64,000 nt of DNA from Misgurnus anguillicaudatus (lineage: Eukaryota; Chordata; Actinopteri; Cypriniformes; Cobitidae), in contig NC_073361.2 in assembly GCF_027580225.2 (NCBI RefSeq), positions 34,652,501-34,716,500 of the forward strand, given 5' to 3'. The notes beneath the pieces were generated by a model. That model saw only the letters and a program-made list of their open reading frames with translations, did not search any database and had not been told where the DNA came from. Position 1 is the stretch's first letter, and each line of letters starts with the position of its first letter. The translations under genes and the position numbers were made by a program. Shown here piece by piece: positions 9,691-20,300 of this stretch.

Positions 9691-10215
9691 AAAATTCCCG
9701 GATTTACTTCAAACTCGCACCGCGCGTAGAGGGTGATGAGACTAAGACATGAATGTGTGTACCACGTTCCTAGCTCATTCCTGGGCCGAGATAGAGGCCT
9801 GACACTCGCATGTAAATAGTCTGCCAATGGACGAATAATGGGTTCGTGTCAGTTTTTTCCTTTAGAGCCTCAGCGATTTCGACCGCATGACTGCGACACG
9901 GACGAAGCACGGATAGCGTCAAAGTCACTCGCGCGCGCGTACGACAACGTGCGGTCAAGAACATGTCGTATGTACGCGCAAGTGACCTCGACGCTCTCCG
10001 CGCTTCGTCCGCGTAGCGGTAGTGCGGTCGAAATCAGTGAGGCTCTTAAGGAAAGCAGTGACACTAACCCATTATTTGTCCATTGGCAGACTATTTACAC
10101 GCACGTGTCAGGGCTCTATCTCGGCACAGGAACGAGCTAGGAGGGCGAGACCCGCGCACCCGTCTTAGTCTCTGCGCGCTCGACGCGTGGTGCGAGTTTG
10201 GTGAAGATCGGAGGA
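9690..10215. repeat. Large imperfect palindrome (~260-bp arms)
   Basis: The arms meet near 9960. The best-matched part runs from CTAGCTCATTCC at 9770 to GGAACGAGCTAG ending at 10140. Both arms carry ATAATGGGTT, TCTGCCAATGGAC and GAGATAGAG-type blocks in inverted order. Weaker similarity extends outward to GTGCGAGTTTG on the right and its complement near 9710. Short frames on both strands look alike here only because of this symmetry. This is a foldback element or inverted duplication; family unknown. Confidence 0.8.
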
Positions 10216-10422
10216 GGTCGAAAATTTGGTCAAAAAAAGACCAAAGGCCCTTACGTCATTTTTTTGGACCAAATTTTAAAGTTTGCCGGATTTAGCTCAA
10301 ACCTCTCACGCGTGACGAGGAGGTCGCGCCGTGCTTGGGAAGGTGCGTCTGGGGGCGGTGACTCGTTGTGGGGCGGAGCTACGGCCCTGACACGTGTCAT
10401 CGATTCCATTCAAAAATAAATA

Positions 10423-10690
10423 GTGGGTTCGTGTACATGTCGAAATTGCGCGAATGTTACCTTGACGAGATCTGGGCGTCGTCCACGTCGAATCCGCGCG
10501 GTCGAAATCGCCGAGGCCCTTGAGGAAAAAACTGACACGAACCCATTACGCGTCCATTGGCAGACTATTTACATGAGAGTGTCAGGCCTCTATCTCAGCA
10601 CAGGAACGAGCTAGGAGGGTGGGACCCGCGCACCCGTCTCAGTCTCGGTGAGCTCTACGCGTGGTGCGAATTTGGTGATGATCCGGCAAG
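10423..10690 (+). repeat. Third copy of the palindrome arm, direct orientation
   Basis: Matches the right arm of the 9690-10215 palindrome, including CCATTGGCAGACTATTTACA, the CTCTATCTC block, AGGAACGAGCTAGGAGGG and GACCCGCGCACCCGTCT. Its presence outside the palindrome shows the arm is a repeat family. 10216-10422 between them contains a partial GCGTGACGAGGAGGTCGCG-type spacer and no gene. Confidence 0.78.
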
Positions 10691-10785
10691 GTCAAAATGA
10701 TCGGTCGGGAATAGACGACCGGGGTACGCCTTAACGTGTTCATCTCGGCGCGCTCTACGCGTGGTGCGAATTTGGTGCAGATCCG

Positions 10786-11320
10786 CGCAACTAACGGGCG
10801 AATGGACAAATAGTGGGTCTGTGGCATGGGGGGGTGGTCAGGTGGGGTCAGGGGGTCGACCCGCGCAACTATCGGGCAAATGGACAAATAGTGAGTACGT
10901 GTCATGGGGGGGGGGGGTCGGGGGGCGGTCAGGTGGGGTCAGGGGGTCGACCCCCGCAACTAACGGGCAAATGGACAAATAGTGGGTACGTGTCATGGGG
11001 GGGTCGGAGGGGCGGTCAGGAGGGGTCAGGGGGTCGACCCGCGCAACTGACGGGCAAATGGACAAATAGTGGGTACGTGTCACGGGGGGGGTCGGGGGGG
11101 CGGTCAGGAGGGGTCAGGGGGTCAATCCGCACCAATAACGGGCAAATGGACAGATAGTGGGTCCGTGTCATGGGGGGGGGTCGGGGGGGCGGTCAGGTCG
11201 GGGTCAGGGGTCAATCCGCACAAATAATGGGCAAACGGACAAATAGTGGGTCCGTGGACGTTTGGGGGGGTCCCGGGGGGCGTGTCCGACCGTAACGGGC
11301 AATCAGACAAATAGTGGGTC
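10786..11320. repeat. ~70-95 bp G-run tandem array (about 7 units)
   Basis: The core GGGCAAATGGACAAATAGTG recurs at about 10796, 10874, 10967, 11053, 11140, 11230 and 11297. It is followed by GGGT(N)CGTG and, in most units, a variable run of 7-12 G plus GGTCAGG(T/A)GGGGTCAGGGGGTC. Unit length varies mainly with the G runs. The core resembles the reverse complement of the CCATTATTTGTCCATTGGC block in the palindrome arm, so the array probably grew from its end. Confidence 0.85.
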
Positions 11321-12600
11321 CGTGGACGGGGCAGAGTCTCCCCCTGGTGGCCGAGCGCCGAACGACATCAGAAATCCCTAATCCCCGTGGAAAACCGAGT
11401 TGGCCATCTTTTGGGGGAGGGGCGCGAAAACTGCGCAGGCGCGACCGGCCGGCCGCGCGGGGACCCCCTGAGGCGTCCGCTTGTCCGTGAAAAATTTTGG
11501 GCGCGCGGCGCGCAGCTGACAGTTTCCCCTTCCCGCTCGCCTCTATTTAAGTCTACGGATGTCAGCTGCCCTAACCTGGTTCCCTAGGGCGAGAGCCCCC
11601 CCTAAAAAACTCCTCATTCTTGTCATGCATGGACTCTGCCAATATTGCATTTTCAACAAAAATCAGATTTCCATCTTAAATTGCATTTCACTTTGGAGCA
11701 GAGCGGTTTTGGGGGCCGCATCGCAGGCCCCTGACGTTCCCGCTCATGCGATTTCATACAGCTATCACGAAGCGGGCCCGTACGGGAGCTGTCCCATTTC
11801 CCCATTAAACCAATGCATTTTTCAAAATGGGTAGGCCACAAAAAGGACAAAGAGATAAATTGGACGTGGGCTTAAAGCTAGGGTTAGGGCTAGGGTTGGC
11901 AACTCGGCTCGGGAAAACTCTGCGGCGACGCAATTTCAACACGTAGACAGTGGCGGGCCACGTAACGGGAGGGCGGAGTTTCGGAGTCGAGCGGCCTTTC
12001 TCGCCTGCGTGGGAGATCGCCCGGCTCTGATTTATCACAGTGTGCCTTCGCGGTCTTTGCCAATCTTTTTGGCCATAGCGGTGCGTAAACAATGTCGCAG
12101 GATAACGCCGTCGCATGGGGCGCATCAGGGACTATTGACGACAAACATACTCAAAATTCGTAACGATCGGGACACGTCAGCGTAGCCGCTACGGAAAAGA
12201 ATTGCCGTAAATTGAAAGTGGGCTTCTTCTGAAAAGGTTCCGCAGGCCCCAAATCGCACGAGTCGGCACGTCCCGGGCCACCGGGCGACATATTGACAAC
12301 GGGTGCCGAAAAGGGGATCTTGCGACATCTGAGGCAAAAAACCTCTTCAAACCTTCTGGTGCACTTGCGCCTCTAGACCGTATCGGTGAGGTTCCGAAAC
12401 GGAGCGACATGCGGTTCCGAATCACGTGGGACTGTGGAACTTCGCGCACCGATGAAACAGGAAGCCTGAGGACGTCACGAAAAGCAAAGTCCCGAACCCG
12501 GGGCACGTTGCCGGCGCGTACGGGAGATCGAACAGTTTCCCATTAAATCAATGTTATTTTGTACAGGCCCCGCGGTCATAGCATGAGCGTGCCCGCCAAA
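11321..12600. other. CpG-containing spacer, no gene recognised
   Basis: Frames here are short and unlike proteins. A CGTACGGGAG...CCCATTAAA(C/T)CAATG block occurs twice (about 11780-11820 and 12517-12560), suggesting a ~740-bp diverged duplication. A telomere-like patch lies at 11878-11899. Confidence 0.5.
11878..11899. repeat. Degenerate telomere-like patch (TTAGGG type)
   Basis: CTAGGGTTAGGGCTAGGGTT is a run of about 3.5 units of (C/T)TAGGG. It is too short to be a telomere but matches other telomere-like seeds in this window. Confidence 0.6.
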
Positions 12601-12624
12601 GTGGCATTTCGGCGCGCCGTCGGT

Positions 12625-13035
12625 CAGGGGGCATAATACGTTGTTCGTGGATGCGGGGGAGGGGCATTGGTGAGGGATAGTGGGTAAGTGGGCATGATAA
12701 TGCTTCTATGGGAGGCGAGGAAAACCACTGAGTAAGCATAAATGGCAAGTGGGCAGAATAATTGCTCTGTGGGCATGATGAAGACCTGTAAGTGGTCAGG
12801 GGGCATAATAGTTGTTTAATGGGAGGTGAGGAAGACCACTTAGTAAGGATAAATGGCAAGTGGGCAGAATAATTGCTCTGTGGGCATGATGAAGACCTGT
12901 AAGTGGTCAGGGGGCATAATAGTTGTTTAATGGGAGGTGAGGAAGACTACTGAGTAATATTAAATGGCAAGTGGGCAGAATACTTGCTCCGCGGGCACGA
13001 CAAAGACCCCCTAATGGGTCAGTGGGCACATTAAC
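12625..13035. repeat. 111-bp tandem repeat, about 3 to 3.5 copies
   Basis: GGGCATAATAGTTGTTTAAT starts at 12801 and again at 12912. A more diverged first copy starts near 12629. Units share GGGCATGATGAAGACCTGTA, AATGGGAGGTGAGGAAGAC and AAATGGCAAGTGGGCAGAAT. Not coding. Confidence 0.82.
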
Positions 13036-13345
13036 AAGTTGACGGGACATGAGGAGGAAATCCACATCGAGTTTGATGCCAAGCGGGCGAAACAATGGCT
13101 CGACGGGAGTCCAGGTGGTCCGCCCCAGCACATGAGCGCCCCATGTGGTGTCCGTTTCGTCATTAGTGGTGGAATAGGGTCATTACCAGGGGGTAAGGGG
13201 AAAAGTGCCAGACCGTCATTTGGTTACATGGCGATCGGGCGTCCATTTGGAGGTTACGATCTATTCGCCCCTTTAAGTTGCCAAATGGCAATTTATTAGA
13301 ATAGGCGAAAATCCCACGAACCCACTAGGTTCCCTTGCCCGCCCC
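13036..13345. other. Short spacer between tandem arrays
   Basis: An 86-codon frame crosses it but has no recognisable protein features. Otherwise nothing is seen. Confidence 0.4.
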
Positions 13346-14350
13346 GCATATCCAGTATCCGCATATCCAGTATCCAAAATTCCAGTATCCGCATATCCAG
13401 TATCCAAAACTCCAGTATCCGCATATCCAGTATCCGCATATCCAGTATCCGCATATCCAGTATCCAAAACTCCAGAATCCAAAACTCCAGAATCCGCATT
13501 TCCAGAATCCAAATTTCCAGAATCCGCATTTCCAGTATCCAAAATTCCAGTATCTGCATATCCAGTATCCTAAACTCCAGTATCCGCATATCCAGTATCC
13601 AAAAGTCCAGTATCCGCATATCCAGTATCCAAAAGTACAGTATCCGCATATCCAGTATCCTAAACTCCAGAATCCGCATATCCAGTATCCTAAACTCCAG
13701 TATACGCATATCCAGTATCCTAAACTCCAGTATCCAAAATTCCAGTATCCGCATATCCAGTATCCTAAACTCCAGTATCCGCATATCCATTATCCGCATA
13801 TCCAGAATCCGCATTTCCAGTATCCAAAATTCCAACATCCTCATATACAGTATCCAAAATTCCAGCATCCGCATATCCAGTTTCCTAAACTCCAGTATCC
13901 GCATATCCAGTATCCTAAACTCCAGTATCCGCATATCCAGTATCCAAAATTCCAGTATCCGCATATCCAGTATCCTAAACTCCAGTATCCGCATATCCAG
14001 TATCCAATATTCCATTATCCGCATACCCAGAATCCGCATTTCCAGTATCCAAAAGTCCAGTATCCGCATATCCAGTATCCTAAACTCCAGTATCCACATA
14101 TCCAGTATCCTAAACTCCAGTATCCGCATATCCAGTATCCTAAACTCCAGTATCCGCATATCCAGTATCCTAAACTCCAGTATCCGCATATCCAGTATCC
14201 TAAACTCCAGTATCCGCATATCCAGTATCCTAAACTCCAGTATCCGCATATCCAGTATCCTAAACTCCAGTATCCGCATATCCAGTATCCTAAACTCCAG
14301 TATCCGCATATTTAGTATCCGCATTTCCAGTATCCGCATATCCAGTATCC
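13346..14350. repeat. 15-bp minisatellite, 67 units, no net indels
   Basis: Unit GCATATCCAGTATCC alternates with TAAACTCCAGTATCC or AAAATTCCAGTATCC, giving a common 30-bp higher-order unit. 1,005 bp equals exactly 67 x 15. Because 15 is a multiple of 3, long frames stay open on both strands (pentapeptides YPHIQ/YPKLQ on plus, ILDMR/ILEFR on minus). This is a property of the repeat and not evidence of a gene. Confidence 0.95.
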
Positions 14351-14420
14351 TGTATAGTCAGGAGGGGTCGGGGGGTCAATCCGCACCAATAATGGGCAAT
14401 AATGGGACCTTCGATCCGCG
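14351..14420. repeat. Fragment of the G-run array family
   Basis: GGAGGGGTCGGGGGGTCAAT followed by CCGCACCAATAATGGGCAA matches the unit end/start of the 10786-11320 array, placed here after the minisatellite. Confidence 0.65.
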
Positions 14421-14770
14421 TGTTGTGGTTTTCCTTTTCCTCAAATGAAACAATCTTCAGTCTTAGGTTTTGATTTCAAAGATGGACTTTATTGTTAGCG
14501 AAATAAAGCCGTGAGGAGATCTTGCAAGATCCACTAAAGTTTTACTGTACCACAAGTGGTATATATAAGGTGGCCTCCCCACCCCCCTAAATGTGAACTC
14601 CATACATGTACCATATATGGTCTAATATTCAGAAACATCTGGTTTGTATCATAGAAAACATATGGCATCACTTTGTCAAGAGTACAGTACGTCTTTTGTC
14701 TCGGCCTTCGCCATGTAACGACCTTCACCATGTGTAAGAACAATGCATGCTGGTATATTTCATACTCACA
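14421..14770 (-). mobile_element. Possible solo LTR or 3'-end element fragment
   Basis: On the minus strand it contains a TATA-like TATATATACC (about 14560) followed about 80 bp later by AACAATAAAG (about 14490) and then AAATCAAAACC, an order typical of an LTR promoter and polyadenylation signal. Possible TG...CA ends lie at 14770 and 14421, but no target duplication is seen. Tentative. 14771-14802 is unassigned. Confidence 0.3.
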
Positions 14771-14802
14771 CTGGTAACCTATGGTTATATTCATATAGCG
14801 CG

Positions 14803-17109
14803 TCGCTAGCCCTTTCCGGGGCCGAGATAAGGCCGCCCCCCGCGGGATTTTCCCACGGCCGTTTCTCGGGCGCCTCGGGTCCGGGGCCTTCGCCCTTCGG
14901 GTCGGCGGCTCCGCCCGAGGGTCCCTTTCCGAGGAGCCCTCCCTCGAGTCTCTGGCCCTTTCCCGGGCCGAGATACGGCGGATCGTCGCGGAATTTTCGC
15001 TCGTCCGGAGCTCCGGCGCCCCTAGCGTCCGCCTCGGAGGTCGCCAGGACGCGCGGCCGGTCTCGTTCGAAAGGTCCGTCCCGGGGCTTTCCGACGAGCC
15101 TGGCCTCGAGTCCGTGCGACCCCGCCCGCCGGAGATACGTCCGGTCGAAGCTCGCGGAGATTCCGACGGCCGTATCTCGGGCGCCCCGGGTCCGGGGCCT
15201 TCGCCCTTCGGGTCGGTCGCTCTGCCGGAGGGGGCCTTTCGATCGAGCCTACCCGCGAGCCTCTAGCCCCTTCTCCGGCCGAGATACGGCGGTCTATGCC
15301 CGGATTTTCCCACGGCCGTATCTCGGGCGCCCCGGGTCCCGGGGCCTTCGCCCTTCGGGTCCGTCGCTCTGCCGGAGGGGAGCTTTCGAACGAGCCTACC
15401 CGCGAGCCTCTAGCCCTTTCCCCGGCCGAGATACGGCGGTCCCTCCCCGGATTTTCCCAGGGGCGCAGCTCGGGTGCCTTTGCTCCGATCGACTCGCCCT
15501 TTGGGTCGGTTGCTCCACGTGAGGGGACCTTTCGAACGAGCCTACCCGCGAGCCTCTAGCCCTTTCCCCGGCCGAGATACAACGGTCCCCCCGCGGATTT
15601 TCCCACGGCCGCAGCTCGGGCGCCTTTGCTCGGATCGACTCGCCCTTTGGGTCGGTTGCTCCACCGGAGGGGACCTTTCGAACGAGCCAACCCGCATCTC
15701 TCTAACCCTAAGCCCGGGCGAGATACGGCGTACCACCGCCTGACTTTTAAACGCCCGTAGCTCCGGCGCACTAAGTCCCAGGACTTCGCCCTTTGGGTCT
15801 TGCTCCACCAGAGGGGACCTTTCCAACGAGCCAACCCGCGTCTCTCTAACCCCAAGCCCGGCCGAGATACGGCGGTCCCTCCGCGGATTTTCCCACGGCC
15901 GCAGCTCGGGCGCCTTTGCTCGGATCGACTCGCCCTTTGGGTCGTTTGCTCCACTGGAGGGGACCTTTCCAACGAGCCAACCCGCTTCTCTCTAACCCTA
16001 AGCCCGGGCGAGATACGGCGTACCACCCCCTGACCTTTAAACGCCCGTAACTCGGGCGCCTTTGCTCGGATGAACTCGTCCCTCGGGTCGGTTGCTCTAC
16101 CGGAGCGGCCCTTTCCAACGAGCCAACCCGCTTCTCTATAACCCCAAGCCCGGGCGAGATACGGCGTACCACCACCTGGCCTTTAAACGCCCGTAACTCG
16201 GGCGCCTTTGCTCGGATGAACTCGTCCCTCGGGTCGGTTGCTCTACCGGAGCGGCCCTTTCCAACGAGCCAACCCGCTTCTCTCTAACCCTAAGCCCGGC
16301 CGAGATACGGGGTACCACCGCCTGACTTTTAAACGGCCGTAGCTCCGGCGCACTAAGTCCCAGGACTTCGCCCGTCGGGTCGATTGCTCTACCCGAGGGG
16401 AGCTTTCCTACGAGCCAACCCGCATCTCTCTAACCCTAAGCCCGGCCGAGATACGGAGTACCACCCATTGATATTCCCACGGCCGTAGCCCCGGAGCCCT
16501 TCGCAGCAGCCCTTCGGGACACCCACCCTCGGACGCCCCGCCGAAGGACCTTTCCAACGAGCCAACCCGCGCCTCTCTAACCCTTTCCCCGGCCGAGATA
16601 CGGAGTACCACCCCTTGATATTCCCACGGCCGTAGCTCCGGAGCCCTTCGCAGCAGCCCTTCGGGACACCCACCCTCGGACGCCCCGCGGAGGGACCTTT
16701 CCAACGAGCCAACCCGCGCCTCTCTAACCCTTTCCCCGGCCGAGATATGGAGTACCACCCCTTCATATTCCCACGGCCGTAGCTCCGGAGCCCTTCGCCG
16801 CAGCCCTTCGGGACACCCACCCTCGGACGCCCCGCGGAGGGACCTTTCCAACGAGCCAACCCGCGCCTCTCTAACCCTTTCCCCGGCCGAGATACGACCC
16901 CGAGGACGGTGGCCCCTCTACCCGACCACAGTGCACCCGAGGCCGGCCTCGGACCCCCGAGGACGGTGGCCCCTCTACCCGCCCACAGTGCACCTGAGGC
17001 CGGCCTCGGAACCCGCCACGGACACCCTGGAGCCCGTACCCGGCGCACCGTTCGGTCCCGGGCACCCACTCTTAAGCACTCCCCCCCGGCCTAAGCCCCA
17101 TACTCCCGG
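14803..17109. repeat. GC-rich ~146-148 bp satellite array, block 1
   Basis: Tandem units share CGGCCGAGATACGG, CTCGGGCGCCTTTGCTCGGA, CCTCGGGTCGGTTGCTC, CCTTTCCAACGAGCC and CTCTCTAACCCTAAGCCC. Measured spacings between equivalent points are 146, 148, 147 and 147 bp in the best-ordered part (16090-16890). The first 750 bp is more diverged. One typical unit contains about 16 CpG, unusually dense for vertebrate DNA. Most units carry a telomere-like CTAACCCTAA. Frames within it are arginine/proline/glycine-rich repeat artefacts. Near the right end the unit changes to a GAGGACGGTGGCCCCTCTAC sub-repeat. Confidence 0.9.
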
Positions 17110-17127
17110 CCCCTCTGGAGAACCAAA

Positions 17128-17295
17128 CCGTTGGTCAACCCGAAACGATCCCCAACCGTTGGTCAACCCGAAAGTACTTCCAGCAGTTGGTCAACCCGAA
17201 AGTTTCTCCAGCCGTTGGTCAACCCCATCGACTTAGGTTCTGGAGCGTTCACTTCTCCAGCCGTTGGTCAACCCCATCGACTTAGGTTCTGGAGC
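17128..17295. repeat. 28-49 bp repeat with GTTGGTCAACCC core, 5 copies
   Basis: GTTGGTCAACCC starts at 17130, 17158, 17186, 17214 and 17263 (spacings 28, 28, 28, 49). The last interval duplicates CATCGACTTAGGTTCTGGAG. The same block recurs at 42800-42923. Confidence 0.85.
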
Positions 17296-17385
17296 GGCAA
17301 TAAATACGTAAGATAGCATTTAAAAACGTTTAAAAATAGATGCATTTGTTTAAAGCAAAGCATTTATTTACTTACCAGACTACAG
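17296..17385 (-). mobile_element. ~90-bp fragment of a hAT-like element at the satellite boundary
   Basis: The reverse complement (CTGGTAAGTAAATAAATGCTT and following) matches 30285-30368 inside the hAT-like element at 29825-31032, with few differences. An identical scrap sits at 42924-43014, also between the GTTGGTCAACCC repeats and the 390-bp satellite. Confidence 0.75.
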
Positions 17386-20300
17386 TTGGGTTCATGTGAA
17401 ACTGCAAAACACAAGCTTTACAATGATGTATCACACAATCTGATTGGACTTTGTTTTAATTAAAAATTAAGAAATTTGTACATGCAACTTTACCATTGTG
17501 ATTCACAGGCCTTGTGGCCTAAAACAGGCTCAACTGTAACTCTTCTCCTTCCTGTTAGGAACAACACACAGTAAAGTCAATCATATGTCTGTAAAGTACA
17601 CATACACACCTTTAATTTGATATAAAACAAAAGACAATAGCTTCAGATTTGACTGATATACAAAGATTTTTGTACATGCAGTTTACCAAATAATTTACAG
17701 GCCTTTTGCAATGACCTCAACAAGGCCGATTTGACCCCTGTTCCCTCGAGCTGTGAGTAACATACAACAATGAGCTTGGGTTCATGTGAAACCGCAAAAC
17801 ACAAGCTTTACAATGATGTATCACACAATCTGATTGGACTTTGTTTTGATTAAAAATTAAGAAATTTGTACATGAAACTTTACCATTGTGATTCACAGGC
17901 CTTGTGGCCTAAAACAGGCTCAACTGTAACTCTTCTCCTTCCTGTTAGGCACAACACACAGTAAAGTCACTCATATGTCTGTAAACTACACATACACACC
18001 TTTAATTTGATATAAAACAAAAGACAATAGCTTCAGATTTGACTGATATACAAAGATTTTTGTACAGGCAATTTACCAAATAATTTACAGGCCTTTTGCA
18101 ATGACCTCAACAAGGCTGATTTGACCCCTGTTCCCTCGAGCTGTGAGTAACATACAACAATGAGCTTGGGTTCATGTGAAACTGCAAAACACAAGCTTTA
18201 CAATGATGTATCACACAATCTGATTGGACTTTGTTTTGATTAAAAATTAAGAAATTTGTACATGAAACTTTACCATTGTGATTCACAGGCCTTGTGGCCT
18301 AAAACAGGCTCAACTGTAACTCTTCTCCTTCCTGTTAGGCACAACACACAGTAAAGTCACTCATATGTCTGTAAACTACACATACACACCTTTAATTTGA
18401 TATAAAACAAAAGACAATAGCTTCAGATTTGACTGATATACAAAGATTTTTGTACAGGCAATTTACCAAATAATTTACAGGCCTTTTGCAATGACCTCAA
18501 CAAGGCTGATTTGACCCCTGTTCCCTCGAGCTGTGAGTAACATACAACAATGAGCTTGGGTTCATGTGAAACTGCAAAACACAAGCTTTACAATGATGTA
18601 TCACACAATCTGATTGGACTTTGTTTTGATTAAAAATTAAGAAATTTGTACATGAAACTTTACCATTGTGATTCACAGGCCTTGTGGCCTAAAACAGGCT
18701 CAACTGTAACTCTTCTCCTTCCTGTTAGGCACAACACACAGTAAAGTCACTCATATGTCTGTAAACTACACATACACACCTTTAATTTGATATAAAACAA
18801 AAGACAATAGCTTCAGATTTGACTGATATACAAAGATTTTTGTACAGGCAATTTACCAAATAATTTACAGGCCTTTTGCAATGACCTCAACAAGGCTGAT
18901 TTGACCCCTGTTCCCTCGAGCTGTGAGTAACATACAACAATGAGCTTGGGTTCATGTGAAACTGCAAAACACAAGCTTTACAATGATGTATCACACAATC
19001 TGATTGGACTTTGTTTTGATTAAAAATTAAGAAATTTGTACATGAAACTTTACCATTGTGATTCACAGGCCTTGTGGCCTAAAACAGGCTCAACTGTAAC
19101 TCTTCTCCTTCCTGTTAGGCACAACACACAGTAAAGTCACTCATATGTCTGTAAACTACACATACACACCTTTAATTTGATATAAAACAAAAGACAATAG
19201 CTTCAGATTTGACTGATATACAAAGATTTTTGTACAGGCAATTTACCAAATAATTTACAGGCCTTTTGCAATGACCTCAACAAGGCTGATTTGACCCCTG
19301 TTCCCTCGAGCTGTGAGTAACATACAACAATGAGCTTGGGTTCATGTGAAACTGCAAAACACAAGCTTTACAATGATGTATCACACAATCTGATTGGACT
19401 TTGTTTTGATTAAAAATTAAGAAATTTGTACATGAAACTTTACCATTGTGATTCACAGGCCTTGTGGCCTAAAACAGGCTCAACTGTAACTCTTCTCCTT
19501 CCTGTTAGGCACAACACACAGTAAAGTCACTCATATGTCTGTAAACTACACATACACACCTTTAATTTGATATAAAAAACAAAAGACAATAGCTTCAGAT
19601 TTGACTGATATACAAAGATATTTGTACATGCAGTTTACCAAATGATTTACAGGCCTTTTGCAATGACCTCAACAAGGCTGATTTGACCCCTGTTCCCTCG
19701 AGCTGTGAGTTACATACAACAATGAGCTTGGGTTCATGTGAAACTGCAAAACACAAGCTTTACAATGATGTATCACACAATCTGATTGGACTTTGTTTTG
19801 ATTAAAAATTAAGAAATTTGTACATGAAACTTTACCATTGTGATTCACAGGCCTTGTGGCCTAAAACAGGCTCAACTGTAACTCTTCTCCTTCCTGTTAG
19901 GAACAACACACAGTAAAGTCACTCATATGTCTGTAAAGTACACATACACACCTTTAATTTGATATAAAACAAAAGACAATAGCTTCAGATTTGACTGATA
20001 TACACAGATTTTTGTACAGGCAATTTACCAAATAATTTACTGGCCTTTTGCACTGACCTCAACAAGGCTGATTTGACCCCTGTTCCCTCGAGCTGTGAGT
20101 ACAATACAACAATGAGCTTGGGTTCATGTGAAACTGCAAAACACAAGCTTTACAATGATGTATCACACAGTCTGATTGGACTTTGTTTTAATTAAAAATT
20201 AAGAAATTTGTACATGCAACTTTACCATTGTGATTCACAGGCCTTGTGGCCTAAAACAGGCTCAACTGTAACTCTTCTCCTTCCTGTTAGGCACAACACA

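Noticed and set aside
10786..11320. CRISPR-like array
   Set aside because: The whole unit repeats, including the would-be spacers, with G-run length variation. The surroundings are vertebrate DNA.
11321..12600. Conventional genes suggested by overlapping 60-110 codon frames
   Set aside because: Frames overlap on both strands without splice structure, motifs or consistent composition.
13296..14339. Long frames (347 codons minus, 326 codons plus) at the 15-bp minisatellite
   Set aside because: Both strands are open only because the unit is 15 bp and stop-free. Composition is a pentapeptide echo with no start context, splice sites or domains.
14803..17109. Many Arg/Pro/Gly-rich frames (for example 226 codons at 16389-17069) in the GC-rich array
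   Set aside because: GC-rich tandem DNA has few stop codons. The frames repeat with the ~146-bp unit on both strands and change frame between units.
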